From positions 80,069 through 144,068 of the forward strand of contig CALQJI020000003.1 of the NCBI GenBank assembly GCA_943330855.2: DNA of 64,000 nucleotides, in the 5' to 3' direction. Both the position numbers and the translations under genes were made by a program. The notes under the pieces were generated by a model. It had not been told where the DNA came from, made no database searches, and was given only the letters and a program-made list of their open reading frames with translations. This DNA comes from Klebsiella pneumoniae (GTDB lineage: Bacteria > Verrucomicrobiota > Verrucomicrobiia > Limisphaerales > SXTU01). The stretch's first letter is position 1. Every line of letters begins with the position of its first letter. Positions 26,424-35,800 of this stretch are shown one piece after another.

Positions 26424-28736
26424 ATGCGCTTCCGATTCATTCCTCCGCTCGCTCTACTTTCACTGTTTGCCTCGCTTGCGCCCGCCGCCGAGGCGTTGCC
26501 CGGCACGCAGCCGCTCCCGCGCACGGGCGACTTCTCGGCGCAGATGGTCGCGGGCATCCACCAGTTCCTGCTGCGCGAGACGGAGAACTCCGTCGCGACC
26601 CGCGCGCAGCTCTGGCAGCGCGACCGCAGCTCGCCGGAGGCCTACGCCAAGTCCGTCGCGCCGAACCGCCAGCACCTTGCGCAAATCCTCGGCGTCGTGG
26701 ACCCGCGCATTCCGTTCAAGGCGCTGGAGCACATCGCCACCACGCGCGACTCAGCCATCATCGCGGAGACGGCCGATTACACGGTGTTCGCCGTGCGCTG
26801 GCCGGTGCTGGAGGGCGTGACGGGCGAAGGCCTCTTGCTGGAGCCGAAGTCTCCCCTCCGCGCGCAAATCATCGCCTTGCCAGACGCTGACCAGACGCCG
26901 GAGCAGCTCGCGGGCGTCGCGCCGGGCAAGGCGGCGTGGGCGCGTTCGCTCGCGGCTGCCGACTGCCGCGTGGTCATCCCGACGCTCGTTGACCGGCGCG
27001 ACGAGTGGTCTGGCAACCCGCGCATCCGCTTCACGAACCAGCCGCATCGCGAATGGATTTACCGCCAAGCCTTCATGCTGGGCCGCACGGTCATCGGCTA
27101 CGAAGTGCAGAAGGTCCTCGCGCTCGCCGATTGGTTTGAGCGGTCAGCGGTCAGCGGTCAACGGTCAGCGCCGACGGTCGTCGCAGGTTACGGCGAAGGA
27201 GGCTTGCTGGCGCTGCACGCGGCGGCCCTCGACACGCGCATCTCCGGCGCGCTCGTCAGTGGCTACTTCGATTCGCGCCAAGCCCTGTGGAAGGAACCCA
27301 TCTACCGCAACGTCTTCGGGCTGCTCCGCGAGTTCGGCGATGCGGAACTCGCCAGCCTCGTTCACCCGCGCAAGCTCATCATCGAGCACAGCGCCGGGCC
27401 GGACATCAAAGGCCCGCCCGCAGCTCGCGCGGGTCGCAGCGCAGGGGCGGCTCCGGGGCAGTGGAGTTTGTCAGACTTGGCTTCCGTGCAGGCGGAGGTC
27501 ACGCGCGCGGGCCAGCTCACGGGCACAGCGCCCGAGCTTTTCCACGGCAATGGCGGAGCCACCACCGGCCCCGGTTCTCTCCGTGCACTCGAAGCGCTAC
27601 TCAAGGCTGGCGGCGCGAATGCCCGCGTGGACTTCCCACCCGACCAACCGCTCGGCGACCGCCGCAAAGACTTCAGCTCCGACGACCGCCAGCGGCGGCA
27701 GGTGAAGGAGTTGGAGAACTTCACGCAGAACCTCCTCCGCGTCGCGACCTACACGCGCGATGAGAGCTTTTGGGCGAAGACGAAGGCCCCCGACGACGCC
27801 GCCTGGGAAGCCACGCGCCCCCGGTGGCAGAGCAACTTCTGGCATGTCGTGAACGGCAAGTTCCCCTCGCCCAACGTCCCGACCGCCGCACGCTCGAAGG
27901 AGATTCTCAACACCGACAAGTTCACCGGCTACGACGTGACGCTGGACGTGTGGCAGGACGTGTTCGCGTGGGGGATTCTCTTGTTGCCCAAAGACCTTAA
28001 GCCCGGCGAGCGCCGGCCCGTGGTCGTCTGCCAGCACGGCCTCGAAGGCGTGCCGATGGATTGCGTGACCACCGACGAGAAGTCGCGCGCGTGGCAGAGC
28101 TACAAGGGCTTCGCCACGCGCTTGGCCGAGCGCGGCTTCATCGTCTTCGTCCCGCACAATCCCTATCGCGGCAAGGACGACTTCCGTGTCCTCCAACGGC
28201 TCGCGAACCCGCTGGGCAAGCACCTCTTCTCCGTCATCTTCGCCCAGCATGAACGCATCTTGGAATGGCTCGGCACGCAGCCGTTTGTGGACGCCAAGCG
28301 CATCGGCTTCTACGGCTTGAGCTACGGCGGCAAGTCCGCCATGCGCATCCCGGCGGTGTTGGACGGCTACTGCCTGAGCATTTGCTCGGCGGACTTCAAC
28401 GAGTGGGTGTGGAAGAACGCGACTGTGGATTGGCGCGGCAGCTACCTCTTCACCGGCGAATACGAAATCTTCGAGTGGAACCTCGGCCACACCTTCAACT
28501 ACGCCGAGATGGCCGCGCTCATCGCGCCCCGGCCCTTCATGGTCGAGCGCGGGCACGAGGACGGCGTGGGCATCGACGAGTGGGTGAACTTCGAGTTCGC
28601 CAAGATTCGCCGCTTCTACAACAAGCTGGGCATCGGCGACCGCGCGGAGATTGAACACTTCGATGGCCCGCACACGATCAACGGGCAGGGCACGTTCGAC
28701 TTCCTGCACAAGCACCTGAACTGGCCGAAGCGGTGA
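26424..28736 (+). CDS. Secreted tandem alpha/beta-hydrolase (acetylxylan esterase/DLH-like)
   Basis: 770 residues with a signal peptide (MRFRFIPPLALLSLFASLAPAAEA). Two hydrolase folds follow. In the N-terminal one the nucleophile elbow reads GYGEGG (about residue 255), with Glu where Ser should be, so it is probably not a Ser hydrolase. The C-terminal one has QHGLEG (oxyanion region), GLSYGG (Ser about 633) and a late GPHT His (about 748), and looks active; it resembles the acetylxylan-esterase/dienelactone-hydrolase-like enzymes of PVC bacteria. Likely substrates are acylated polysaccharides (inference). A heptamer repeat is inserted 10 residues before the first elbow. The ATG is 6 nt after a -10 box. 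Confidence 0.8.
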   Translation: MRFRFIPPLALLSLFASLAPAAEALPGTQPLPRTGDFSAQMVAGIHQFLLRETENSVATRAQLWQRDRSSPEAYAKSVAPNRQHLAQILGVVDPRIPFKALEHIATTRDSAIIAETADYTVFAVRWPVLEGVTGEGLLLEPKSPLRAQIIALPDADQTPEQLAGVAPGKAAWARSLAAADCRVVIPTLVDRRDEWSGNPRIRFTNQPHREWIYRQAFMLGRTVIGYEVQKVLALADWFERSAVSGQRSAPTVVAGYGEGGLLALHAAALDTRISGALVSGYFDSRQALWKEPIYRNVFGLLREFGDAELASLVHPRKLIIEHSAGPDIKGPPAARAGRSAGAAPGQWSLSDLASVQAEVTRAGQLTGTAPELFHGNGGATTGPGSLRALEALLKAGGANARVDFPPDQPLGDRRKDFSSDDRQRRQVKELENFTQNLLRVATYTRDESFWAKTKAPDDAAWEATRPRWQSNFWHVVNGKFPSPNVPTAARSKEILNTDKFTGYDVTLDVWQDVFAWGILLLPKDLKPGERRPVVVCQHGLEGVPMDCVTTDEKSRAWQSYKGFATRLAERGFIVFVPHNPYRGKDDFRVLQRLANPLGKHLFSVIFAQHERILEWLGTQPFVDAKRIGFYGLSYGGKSAMRIPAVLDGYCLSICSADFNEWVWKNATVDWRGSYLFTGEYEIFEWNLGHTFNYAEMAALIAPRPFMVERGHEDGVGIDEWVNFEFAKIRRFYNKLGIGDRAEIEHFDGPHTINGQGTFDFLHKHLNWPKR
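27139..27166. repeat. Heptamer tandem repeat inside the hydrolase gene (unit AGCGGTC)
   Basis: Units AGCGGTC x3 and AACGGTC. It encodes RSAVSGQRSAPT; the GT39 gene carries AVSGQQSA from the same unit in the same frame. Confidence 0.9.
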
Positions 28737-28814
28737 ATCACGCCTGGGGCGGACGAATCCCAGTGGTAGGTTTTCTGACGCAATCATCTGGCTGGGAAGA
28801 TGCATTTGAATGCA

Positions 28815-28823
28815 CCCCCCCCC
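28815..28823 (+). repeat. C9 homopolymer upstream of the DUF1549/1553 gene
   Basis: Nine consecutive C residues 18-26 nt before the ATG at 28841. Such tracts can slip in replication; here it would alter leader or promoter spacing, not the reading frame from 28841. Confidence 0.6.
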
Positions 28824-28840
28824 GCCGCAGTCTGCAAACC

Positions 28841-31375
28841 ATGCCCGTTTCCGAGCGCATCCTTTTCGCCCTCGTCTGTTCGGTTGGAGTCGCCTCCGCC
28901 GACGTGGATTTCCGTCAGCAAATCCAACCCGTCCTGGAGAACGCCTGCGTCCGCTGCCACGGCGCGGACTCGGCCAAGGGCGGCTTGCGCCTCGACACCA
29001 AGGCCGGGTTTCTCAAGGGCGGCAAACACGGCCCGGTGATTGACGCCAAGGACTACACGAAGAGCGACCTGCTCCGCCGCATCTCCCTCCCGCGCGACCA
29101 TTCGGACATTATGCCGCAGGAGACGGAGCCGCTCTCCGGCCCGCACAAAAACTGGCTCACCGACTGGGTCCGCACCGGCGCGAAGTGGCCCGACGGTGTC
29201 GTGCTCAAGACGCGGAAGAAGGAAGTGCCGGGCTTGGCCGAGCGGCAGTTCATCCCTGAGCAAGCCCCGGCGTCCATCGCCGCCGCCGCCGCCGCGATCG
29301 ACCAGATTCTCAAGCAGGAAAACGCCATCGCCAAAGGCGGGGCGGCTCCGCTCGCGGGGGTCATTGACGACCTCGCCTACCTCCGCCGCGCGACACTGGA
29401 CCTCATCGGCCGCATCCCGACCGTCGAGGAAGTCCGCTCTTTCGAGCGCGAGAGCGCGGGTGACCGCCGCGCCAAACTGATTGACCGCCTCCTCGACCAC
29501 CCCCGTTTCGCCGAGCGATGGACGGTCTTCTACGCCGACATGCTCCGAGTCCGCTCGCAGCAGGATGGCGGGCCGCAGCTCCTTGCCTACGTCAACCGCA
29601 GCGTCGCCCAAGGCAAGCCCTACGACGAAATGGCCCGCGAACTCATCGCCACCAACGGCCGACCAGAGAGCACGCCCGCCGCTGGTTTCGCCCTCGGTGA
29701 CGCCGCCAACCCGATGGCCCTCGCCGGCGCGACCGCGCAGATTTTCCTCGGCGTCCGCGTCCAGTGCGCCGAGTGCCACGACCACCCGTTCGATGACTGG
29801 AAGCAGAAGGAGTTTTACGAGCTGGCCGCCTACTTCGGCACCATCAAGCGCGTCGAGCAGGGCAAGAACATCAAGCGCATCTACACCACCGAGGGCAAGG
29901 AGACGGCGGTGAAATGGCCCCCCGAGCGCGAGCAGGCTCCGAAGCGCGACGGCGTCGCCCCGAAGTTCCCCTTCGAGATGGTCAACTACACCACCAAGCC
30001 CCACTTCATCAGCCGCCTCGAAGACCGTCGCAAGCCTGATAGCGCCGGGCTCAGTGCCGCCGCCGCCAAGAAATCCCTCGATGAGTTGGTGGACGGCTTC
30101 AGCGTCAAGCAAGCCCTGCGCGACTCCAAGTCCGAGGCCGATGTGCTCGCCGAAGCCAAGGCCGCTGCAAAGCAAGGCGACGATGGCAGGAGCGTTTACG
30201 TCCAGAGCGAAGACCGCAAGAAGCTCGCCGCGATGATTACCGACCCGCGCAACCCCTACTTCGCCCGCGCCTTCGTGAACCGCGTCTGGGCCGAGTTGAT
30301 TGGTCGGGGCTTCATCGAGCCGCTCGACAACATCTCCGCCTACAACGAAATCCGGCACCCGCAGACGCTGCAGTTCCTCGCGCAGGAATTCATCGCCAGC
30401 GGCTACGACCTGCGTTCCCTCGTGAAGCTGACCATGCTCACCGAGACCTATCAGCGCGGCCATCTTGCGGCCGGTGTCAGCGTGGCCGACGTGGCGCGCG
30501 CCGAGGAATCCTTCACCGCCACGCGCGCCCGCCGGATGCTCGGCGAAGTCCTTTTCGACAGTGTGTCCGCCGCCGGCCACCTGCTCACCCACAAGTGGCC
30601 CGAGGGCGCGAACGTCCGCGAGGTGAAGCGCCAGGTCCGCATCTCGCTCGCGCCCGCCGCGATGCTCGATGCCGCTGAAGACAAGACCACCAACCAACCC
30701 GCCATGATGGCGATGGCCAAGCCCGGCCAAGCCCCCGCCCCCTACGACCTCGAGAAGGGCTCCAGCCTCGACTTCGAGGCGCTCCTCAAGCCCGAGAAGA
30801 TGAAGAAGGGCGAAGACAAGTTTGCCGACGTGCTCACCGAGTCGAAGATGGACCTCGAGATGAACAAGAAGATGGAAGACGACGCTATCGAAGCCGTGCG
30901 TCAGGCGCGCATCCGTCTGCTCCGCTCCGGCAACGCCGAGCGCTTCCGTCTCGAGACCGTCTCCGCGCTGGTGGATGACAACCCCAAGTTCGACACCACT
31001 CTCCGCATGGCCACGCCCGCGCCGGCCGCGCACTTCCTCCGCGTCTTCGGCCAGCCGGCGCGCGATAACCTCGGCGAGTTCCGCGACGAGTCACCCTCCC
31101 TCCGGCAAGAGCTGATGATGCTCAATGGAAAAGCCACCCACGAAGCCTCGCGCGTCGGCCCGCTGGAGCCCGTCCACGCGCTCATCGCCGGCCCCAACGC
31201 CAATGCGGGCAAGGCCGTTGAGTTCGTCTATCTCGAAATCCTCACCCGTCGGCCCACCGCCGAGGAGTTGTCCGAAGCCCGCGAAGTCATCGCCGGCGGC
31301 AAGACCCCTTCGGACGGCCTCGCCGACCTCCGTTGGGCCATGCTCAACTCCCACGAATTCCGGTATCTGCCCTGA
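28841..31375 (+). CDS. Cytochrome-c-like PSCyt1/DUF1549/DUF1553 protein
   Basis: 844 residues with a signal peptide (MPVSERILFALVCSVGVASA). A heme-binding CVRCHG lies near residue 33 in a PSCyt1-type domain. DUF1549 follows (YLRRATLDLIGRIPTVEEVR, RFAERWTVFYADMLR, and the CAECHDHPFDDW motif). DUF1553 follows (ARAFVNRVWAELIGRGFIEP and the C-terminal LEILTRRPTAEEL, LNSHEFRYLP). It is followed after 19 nt by a DUF1501 gene, the usual pairing in Planctomycetes and Verrucomicrobia. The role is unknown; an electron-transfer or surface role in complex-carbohydrate use has been proposed. The ATG at 28841 gives the signal peptide; the frame is open further upstream. Confidence 0.9.
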   Translation: MPVSERILFALVCSVGVASADVDFRQQIQPVLENACVRCHGADSAKGGLRLDTKAGFLKGGKHGPVIDAKDYTKSDLLRRISLPRDHSDIMPQETEPLSGPHKNWLTDWVRTGAKWPDGVVLKTRKKEVPGLAERQFIPEQAPASIAAAAAAIDQILKQENAIAKGGAAPLAGVIDDLAYLRRATLDLIGRIPTVEEVRSFERESAGDRRAKLIDRLLDHPRFAERWTVFYADMLRVRSQQDGGPQLLAYVNRSVAQGKPYDEMARELIATNGRPESTPAAGFALGDAANPMALAGATAQIFLGVRVQCAECHDHPFDDWKQKEFYELAAYFGTIKRVEQGKNIKRIYTTEGKETAVKWPPEREQAPKRDGVAPKFPFEMVNYTTKPHFISRLEDRRKPDSAGLSAAAAKKSLDELVDGFSVKQALRDSKSEADVLAEAKAAAKQGDDGRSVYVQSEDRKKLAAMITDPRNPYFARAFVNRVWAELIGRGFIEPLDNISAYNEIRHPQTLQFLAQEFIASGYDLRSLVKLTMLTETYQRGHLAAGVSVADVARAEESFTATRARRMLGEVLFDSVSAAGHLLTHKWPEGANVREVKRQVRISLAPAAMLDAAEDKTTNQPAMMAMAKPGQAPAPYDLEKGSSLDFEALLKPEKMKKGEDKFADVLTESKMDLEMNKKMEDDAIEAVRQARIRLLRSGNAERFRLETVSALVDDNPKFDTTLRMATPAPAAHFLRVFGQPARDNLGEFRDESPSLRQELMMLNGKATHEASRVGPLEPVHALIAGPNANAGKAVEFVYLEILTRRPTAEELSEAREVIAGGKTPSDGLADLRWAMLNSHEFRYLP

Positions 31376-31394
31376 ACTGTAAAAAACAAAACAC

Positions 31395-32660
31395 ATGAGC
31401 TCCTGCACTGACTACTACACGTCCCGTCGCCGCTTTCTCGCGCAATTCGCCGGCACGGGCGCGTTGCTCGGCATGCCCATCAACCGCCTCGTCGCCGCCA
31501 TTGGGTCTGCCCACGCGCCGAAGGCCGAGTCCGTCGTCCTGTTCTGGAACGGCGGCGGCATGAGCCACATCGACACTTGGGACCCGAAGCCGGGCCGCGA
31601 AGTCGGCGGCGAGTTCGAGCCCATCAAGACCAGCGCCGACGGCATCCAGATCAGCGAGATTTTCCCGCAGCTCGCCAAGCAGATGCACCATTGCTCCATC
31701 ATCCGCTCTATCGCCGGCACGAACGGCGACCACGGGCGCGCCACCTACGAGTTGCAGACGAGCCATCCGCAAAACCCGGCGCTCGTCCACCCCGGCCTTG
31801 GCTCGTTCGTCATCAACGAGAGCCAGAAGGCCGGCGACCTCCCCGCCTACATCAGCATCGGCGGCATGGCTCCGCGCGCCGGCTACCTCGGCCAGCGCTG
31901 CGAGGCCTACTACATCGGCCTGCCCGGCGAGCGCGACCCGTATCTCGCCTTCCCCGACGGCATCCACCACACGCAAGGTGAGCGCCGCCTCGAAGTCCTC
32001 GCCCGCATGAACCTGCGCACCTCTGGCAAGCTCGCCGCGCGCGACCTGAAGGAAGCCGACGTCGCCCTCAAGGACGCCGTCGCCCTGATGAAAAGCCCCG
32101 CCCTCGCCTCCTTCGACCTCGACAAGGAAAACCCCAAGACCCTCGAACGCTACGGCCTCACCGAGTTCGGCCGCGGCACCTTGCTCGCCAAGAAGCTCAT
32201 CGAGACCGGCGTGCGCTTCGTGCAAGTCAACCGCGGCGGCTTCGACAACCACATGGACGTCTTCCCCGCCATGCGCAACCACGGCTCCGTCATGGACCCC
32301 GCCGTCGCCTCGCTCATCGAAGACCTCCACTCCTCGGGCCGCCTCTCCAAGACGCTCGTCATCATGTTGAGCGAGTTCGGCCGCACGCCGAAGATCAACA
32401 AGGATGCCGGTCGCGACCACCATGCGCGTGTCTTCAGTTGCTTCATGGCCGGTGGCGGCATCAAGGGTGGCCAGGTCATCGGCTCTTCCGATAAGGACGG
32501 CATGGCCCCGGAGAACCGCCCGGTGCAAGTCGCCGACCTCCACGCCAGCGTCTGCCACGCCCTCGGCATTGACCACACCCGCGAATTGACCACGCCCCTC
32601 AACCGCCCGATGAAGCTGGTCAAGGAAGGTGCCAAGCCCATCGCCGAGCTGTTCGCCTAA
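31395..32660 (+). CDS. DUF1501 protein, Tat-exported
   Basis: 421 residues. A Tat-like signal (SRRRFLAQFAGTGALLGMP) is followed by the DUF1501 core: LFWNGGGMSHIDTWDPKP (metal-binding Asp), RSIAGTNGDHGRATYELQT, NRGGFDNHMDVF and LSEFGRTPKINKDAGRDHH. The fold belongs to the alkaline phosphatase/sulfatase superfamily. It is the downstream partner of the DUF1549/1553 gene (19-nt gap) and is followed by a terminator. The substrate is unknown. Confidence 0.92.
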   Translation: MSSCTDYYTSRRRFLAQFAGTGALLGMPINRLVAAIGSAHAPKAESVVLFWNGGGMSHIDTWDPKPGREVGGEFEPIKTSADGIQISEIFPQLAKQMHHCSIIRSIAGTNGDHGRATYELQTSHPQNPALVHPGLGSFVINESQKAGDLPAYISIGGMAPRAGYLGQRCEAYYIGLPGERDPYLAFPDGIHHTQGERRLEVLARMNLRTSGKLAARDLKEADVALKDAVALMKSPALASFDLDKENPKTLERYGLTEFGRGTLLAKKLIETGVRFVQVNRGGFDNHMDVFPAMRNHGSVMDPAVASLIEDLHSSGRLSKTLVIMLSEFGRTPKINKDAGRDHHARVFSCFMAGGGIKGGQVIGSSDKDGMAPENRPVQVADLHASVCHALGIDHTRELTTPLNRPMKLVKEGAKPIAELFA

Positions 32661-32678
32661 ACCTCACCTCACCTCAGG

Positions 32679-32714
32679 GAGCGCGGACGCCAAACGTCCG
32701 CGCTCTTTGCTTTT
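32679..32714 (+). terminator. Rho-independent terminator after the DUF1501 gene
   Basis: Stem GAGCGCGGACG / CGTCCGCGCTC (11-bp perfect, loop CCAAA) followed by TTTGCTTTT. Confidence 0.92.
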
Positions 32715-32749
32715 CAAGGGTAAGTCAACTTCCGACAATCTACGAGGTC

Positions 32750-32852
32750 GCGGAGCGTCTGGACTGCGGTGTCTTCAGCGCCGCTATCCGTGTCACACTG
32801 AGAAGGAGGACGCAAAAACGGTGCTAAAGACGCCGCAGTCCAGACGCTTCGC
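32750..32852. repeat. Palindromic element family H (convergent junction)
   Basis: Left arm 32750-32779 (GCGGAGCGTCTGGACTGCGG...) and right arm 32823-32852 are reverse complements with three mismatches in 30 nt; loop about 43 nt. It lies between the DUF1501 terminator and the end of the 2,056-codon gene on the other strand. No second copy is in the window. Confidence 0.85.
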
Positions 32853-32892
32853 ACGCTCCCTGCCATCGGTGGGCACTGGCAACCGCCAACGC

Positions 32893-35800
32893 TCAATACG
32901 CCTCGGCCTCGCTCAAGCCCTCGGGTCGCTCGCTGCCGCCGAAGATGTGGATGCCGATGAGCGTGACCTTCGGCGCGTTCACGGGGAAGACACGCCAGAA
33001 CTGGTCGCTGCCCACCGCCGTCGCGAGCAACTCGCCGCCCTCGTTCTCCTTCGCGTCGAAGCCGGAGAAGAGGGCGAAGTTCGCACTCACAGCAGACTGC
33101 CGGTTCACGCGCTCGTAGGTCGCCACTAGGCGCAACGGCGTCGGCTTCCCCAGGTCCACGGTGAGCCACGCGCCTTTGTAGTTGGGCTTGCCGCTCACCC
33201 AATCGGGCAGCTTGCCGTTGCCGAAGCGCCGGCCGTTCAGCGCCGTCATCGGGTCCGCGCTGGGTTTCAGATACGGGCCTTTCACCTGGTCGGGGTCGGG
33301 GTTGAAGACGTAAATCTTCGCCTCCTTCGCCTTGCCGGACGCGCCGCCAGCGTCAATCAAATCATCGAGGTTCAACTCGCCGCCGCCCTTCACGCCCTTC
33401 GATGACGCAGTGGCCAGCGGGTCGCCGGAACCGCCGGCGGGCGCGACGTAGAGCTTGTTTCCGCCCGGCCACTTGAAGCTCCACAACGAACACTCCGCGA
33501 CTTCCAGCGGGCCGTCCGCGCTCACGGTGACCTTCACGCCCGGCCCGCGCATCGGGATGTCCAGGATGCGGAACTGCGGCGTGCGCAAATCGAGCGTGAA
33601 CTTCTCCGCGCCATCCGCGCCGGTGGTGGTGACGGTCGTCTCGCTATTTCCCTCGGGCCGGCGGTAAACCAAGTGGACGAAGAACTCGCCCTCCGCCGCG
33701 CCAGCGTTCAACTCGATGGGCGTCGTGACCGCGAAGAACTCACGTCCGAACGCGGCGCTGCCCGGCCCCGCTGGCTTCCACGCGGCGACTCGCTTCGCGC
33801 CCAACTGCAACTGCGCTAGCGCGAGCGTGCCGGGGTCGCGCGCCTCCAGCGGGGGAACGGGGCGCTGCCCGTTCGCGGCGGGCTGCACCGGATGCTGCGC
33901 GCGGTCGGCGGCGGTGGCGAGGTTCACGCGGCGGGTTTCCTTGCCGTTGCGGTCGAGGTGGATGAGTTCGCCGATGTTGTTTGCCACGAGCACCTCGTTC
34001 GCGCGCGTGGTGGCGAGCTGCGGGTTCTGGCCACCGCTGGCGAAGGTCCATTGCTTCGCGCCGTCTGGGGCGAAGGCGAGCACCTCGCCATCCGCGCACG
34101 CGGCGAAGACCAGCGTGCCGTCCGCGCTGACACCGCCGGCCACGATGGGCTCGGGCGGCGCGACGCGCGCCAGCTTCCCGCCACTGGCGATGTGCAGCGC
34201 GCCGCTGAACGCCCACGCGGCGACGGAGCCGTTCTCGGAAATCCACACGCCCACGCCGCCGGGCGGGCCGCGCCGGGCTTCGTTACGGTGCGTGGCTTTC
34301 GCGACCGACTCGCGCACCACGACCTTGCCGGACTTATCCACGAGCAGGATGGAACCCTCGTAGTCCGCGAGCGCGGTGAACGCGCCGTCCTTGCTCACGG
34401 CGGCGAAGCCCGAGAGCGCGGCGTAGGCGGCTCCGCTCTCCCCGCTCGCGCGCAAGCCCCACAGGCGTTGGCCGGTCTGCGCGTCCACGAGCGTCGCCTC
34501 GCAGCCGACGGGTGAGGGCGACGTGACGCCCATGCCGCCGAAGCGTGGGCGGGTGTCCATCGTGAAGAAGACATGGCGGCTGTCGGGCGAGAAGGTCGTG
34601 CCGACGGGGAAGCGCGGGTTGCGGACCTCGAAGCGGTTCTTCACGAAGGAAAGGTCGTTGTAGGATGCGCTGCTGGTCGCGGCGAGCTTGCCCAGCAACA
34701 CGCTGGCGCGACGACCGAAGGCGTAGCTCTCGCCGTCGGGGGCAATGCGGACGCCGGCTTCGTGGTCGGGCGGGAGGTCGTGGGTCTCGCCGGTGTAGGC
34801 GGTGACTTCAGTCTGGAGCGTGCCGTCGGGGGCGAGGGCGCGGAGGGTCAGTTCGTGGGCGTTCTCGAAGTGCCAGGCCTTGTCCTTGGCGGTGCCGCGC
34901 GCGGTGAGGGTCCAGACACGGCCCCGGTCGTCCATGCGGGCTTGGGCGACCACGCCGGCCTCGGCGGCCACGGTGGCGGTGACGCGGCCGGTCTCGTCCA
35001 CGAAGGCGAGGGTGTCGGCCTTGCCGTCGAGGAAGACGGCGGCTTGGCCGCGCGTGTTGGCGAGGAGTTTGACGGTGCGCTGGAGCGGGGTGAAGTCGCG
35101 CAGGGGCGTGGCGACGGGCTGGGGCGTGCCGGCGACTTGCAGTCGCCGCGTTTCGCTGACGGGAGCGAGGGACGGCGGCTGCAAGCCGCCGGCACGAGCG
35201 TCGGTCGCGGTGCGCGCGGCGGTTAGTTCGGCCAGCTTCTCCGCTGCTTTCTCCAGTCCAGCCAGGTCATTGCCGACGAGGGCGGCGACTTGTTTGCCGG
35301 CGGCGAAGGGACTGAAGCACACGACCAAGCGGCCTTGGGCGCGACCGGGCGCGTTCGGCGAGTTCATCCACGGCGTCACGGCGCGGAGGCTCTCGGCGAG
35401 CAGGCCACCGCTGAAGACCACGCAGTCCGCGCCCACCATGAAGAACGGGCCGTCCTCCGCGTAGCCGCCGCGCTCGGGGACGTGCGTGCGCTTCACCTTG
35501 TCAATGAACGGAACGAGGTTCCCGCGCCAGCCGACGAGTTGCCCGGCGGAGACGAACTGGAGCCGCGCGACGTCGTCCGGCTGTGGATACCAGCGGACGG
35601 GGATGGTGTCGAAGTCCTCGCCGCGCAACTGCCAGAGCCGCGCGCGCTGGCCGGCGGCGGTGAGGTGCTCGACGAGCTTCTTCGCGGCGGGCAGGAGCGC
35701 TTCCTGGCCGGGTTCGAGAATAACGAGCTTCTCGCCGGTGCGCCGGGTGAAGGCGCCGAGGTGGGGTTCGTTGACGAGGTGAACGTCGGGAACGGAGGAG

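Noticed and set aside
28784..31033. A 749-codon open frame on the - strand
   Set aside because: It is antisense to the DUF1549/1553 gene with its heme and DUF motifs; no motif is seen in the - frame.
32893..32960. Longer 3' extension or a separate gene across palindrome H
   Set aside because: The discoidin-like domain ends normally at 32893, and the region beyond is fully explained by the palindrome and the DUF1501 terminator.
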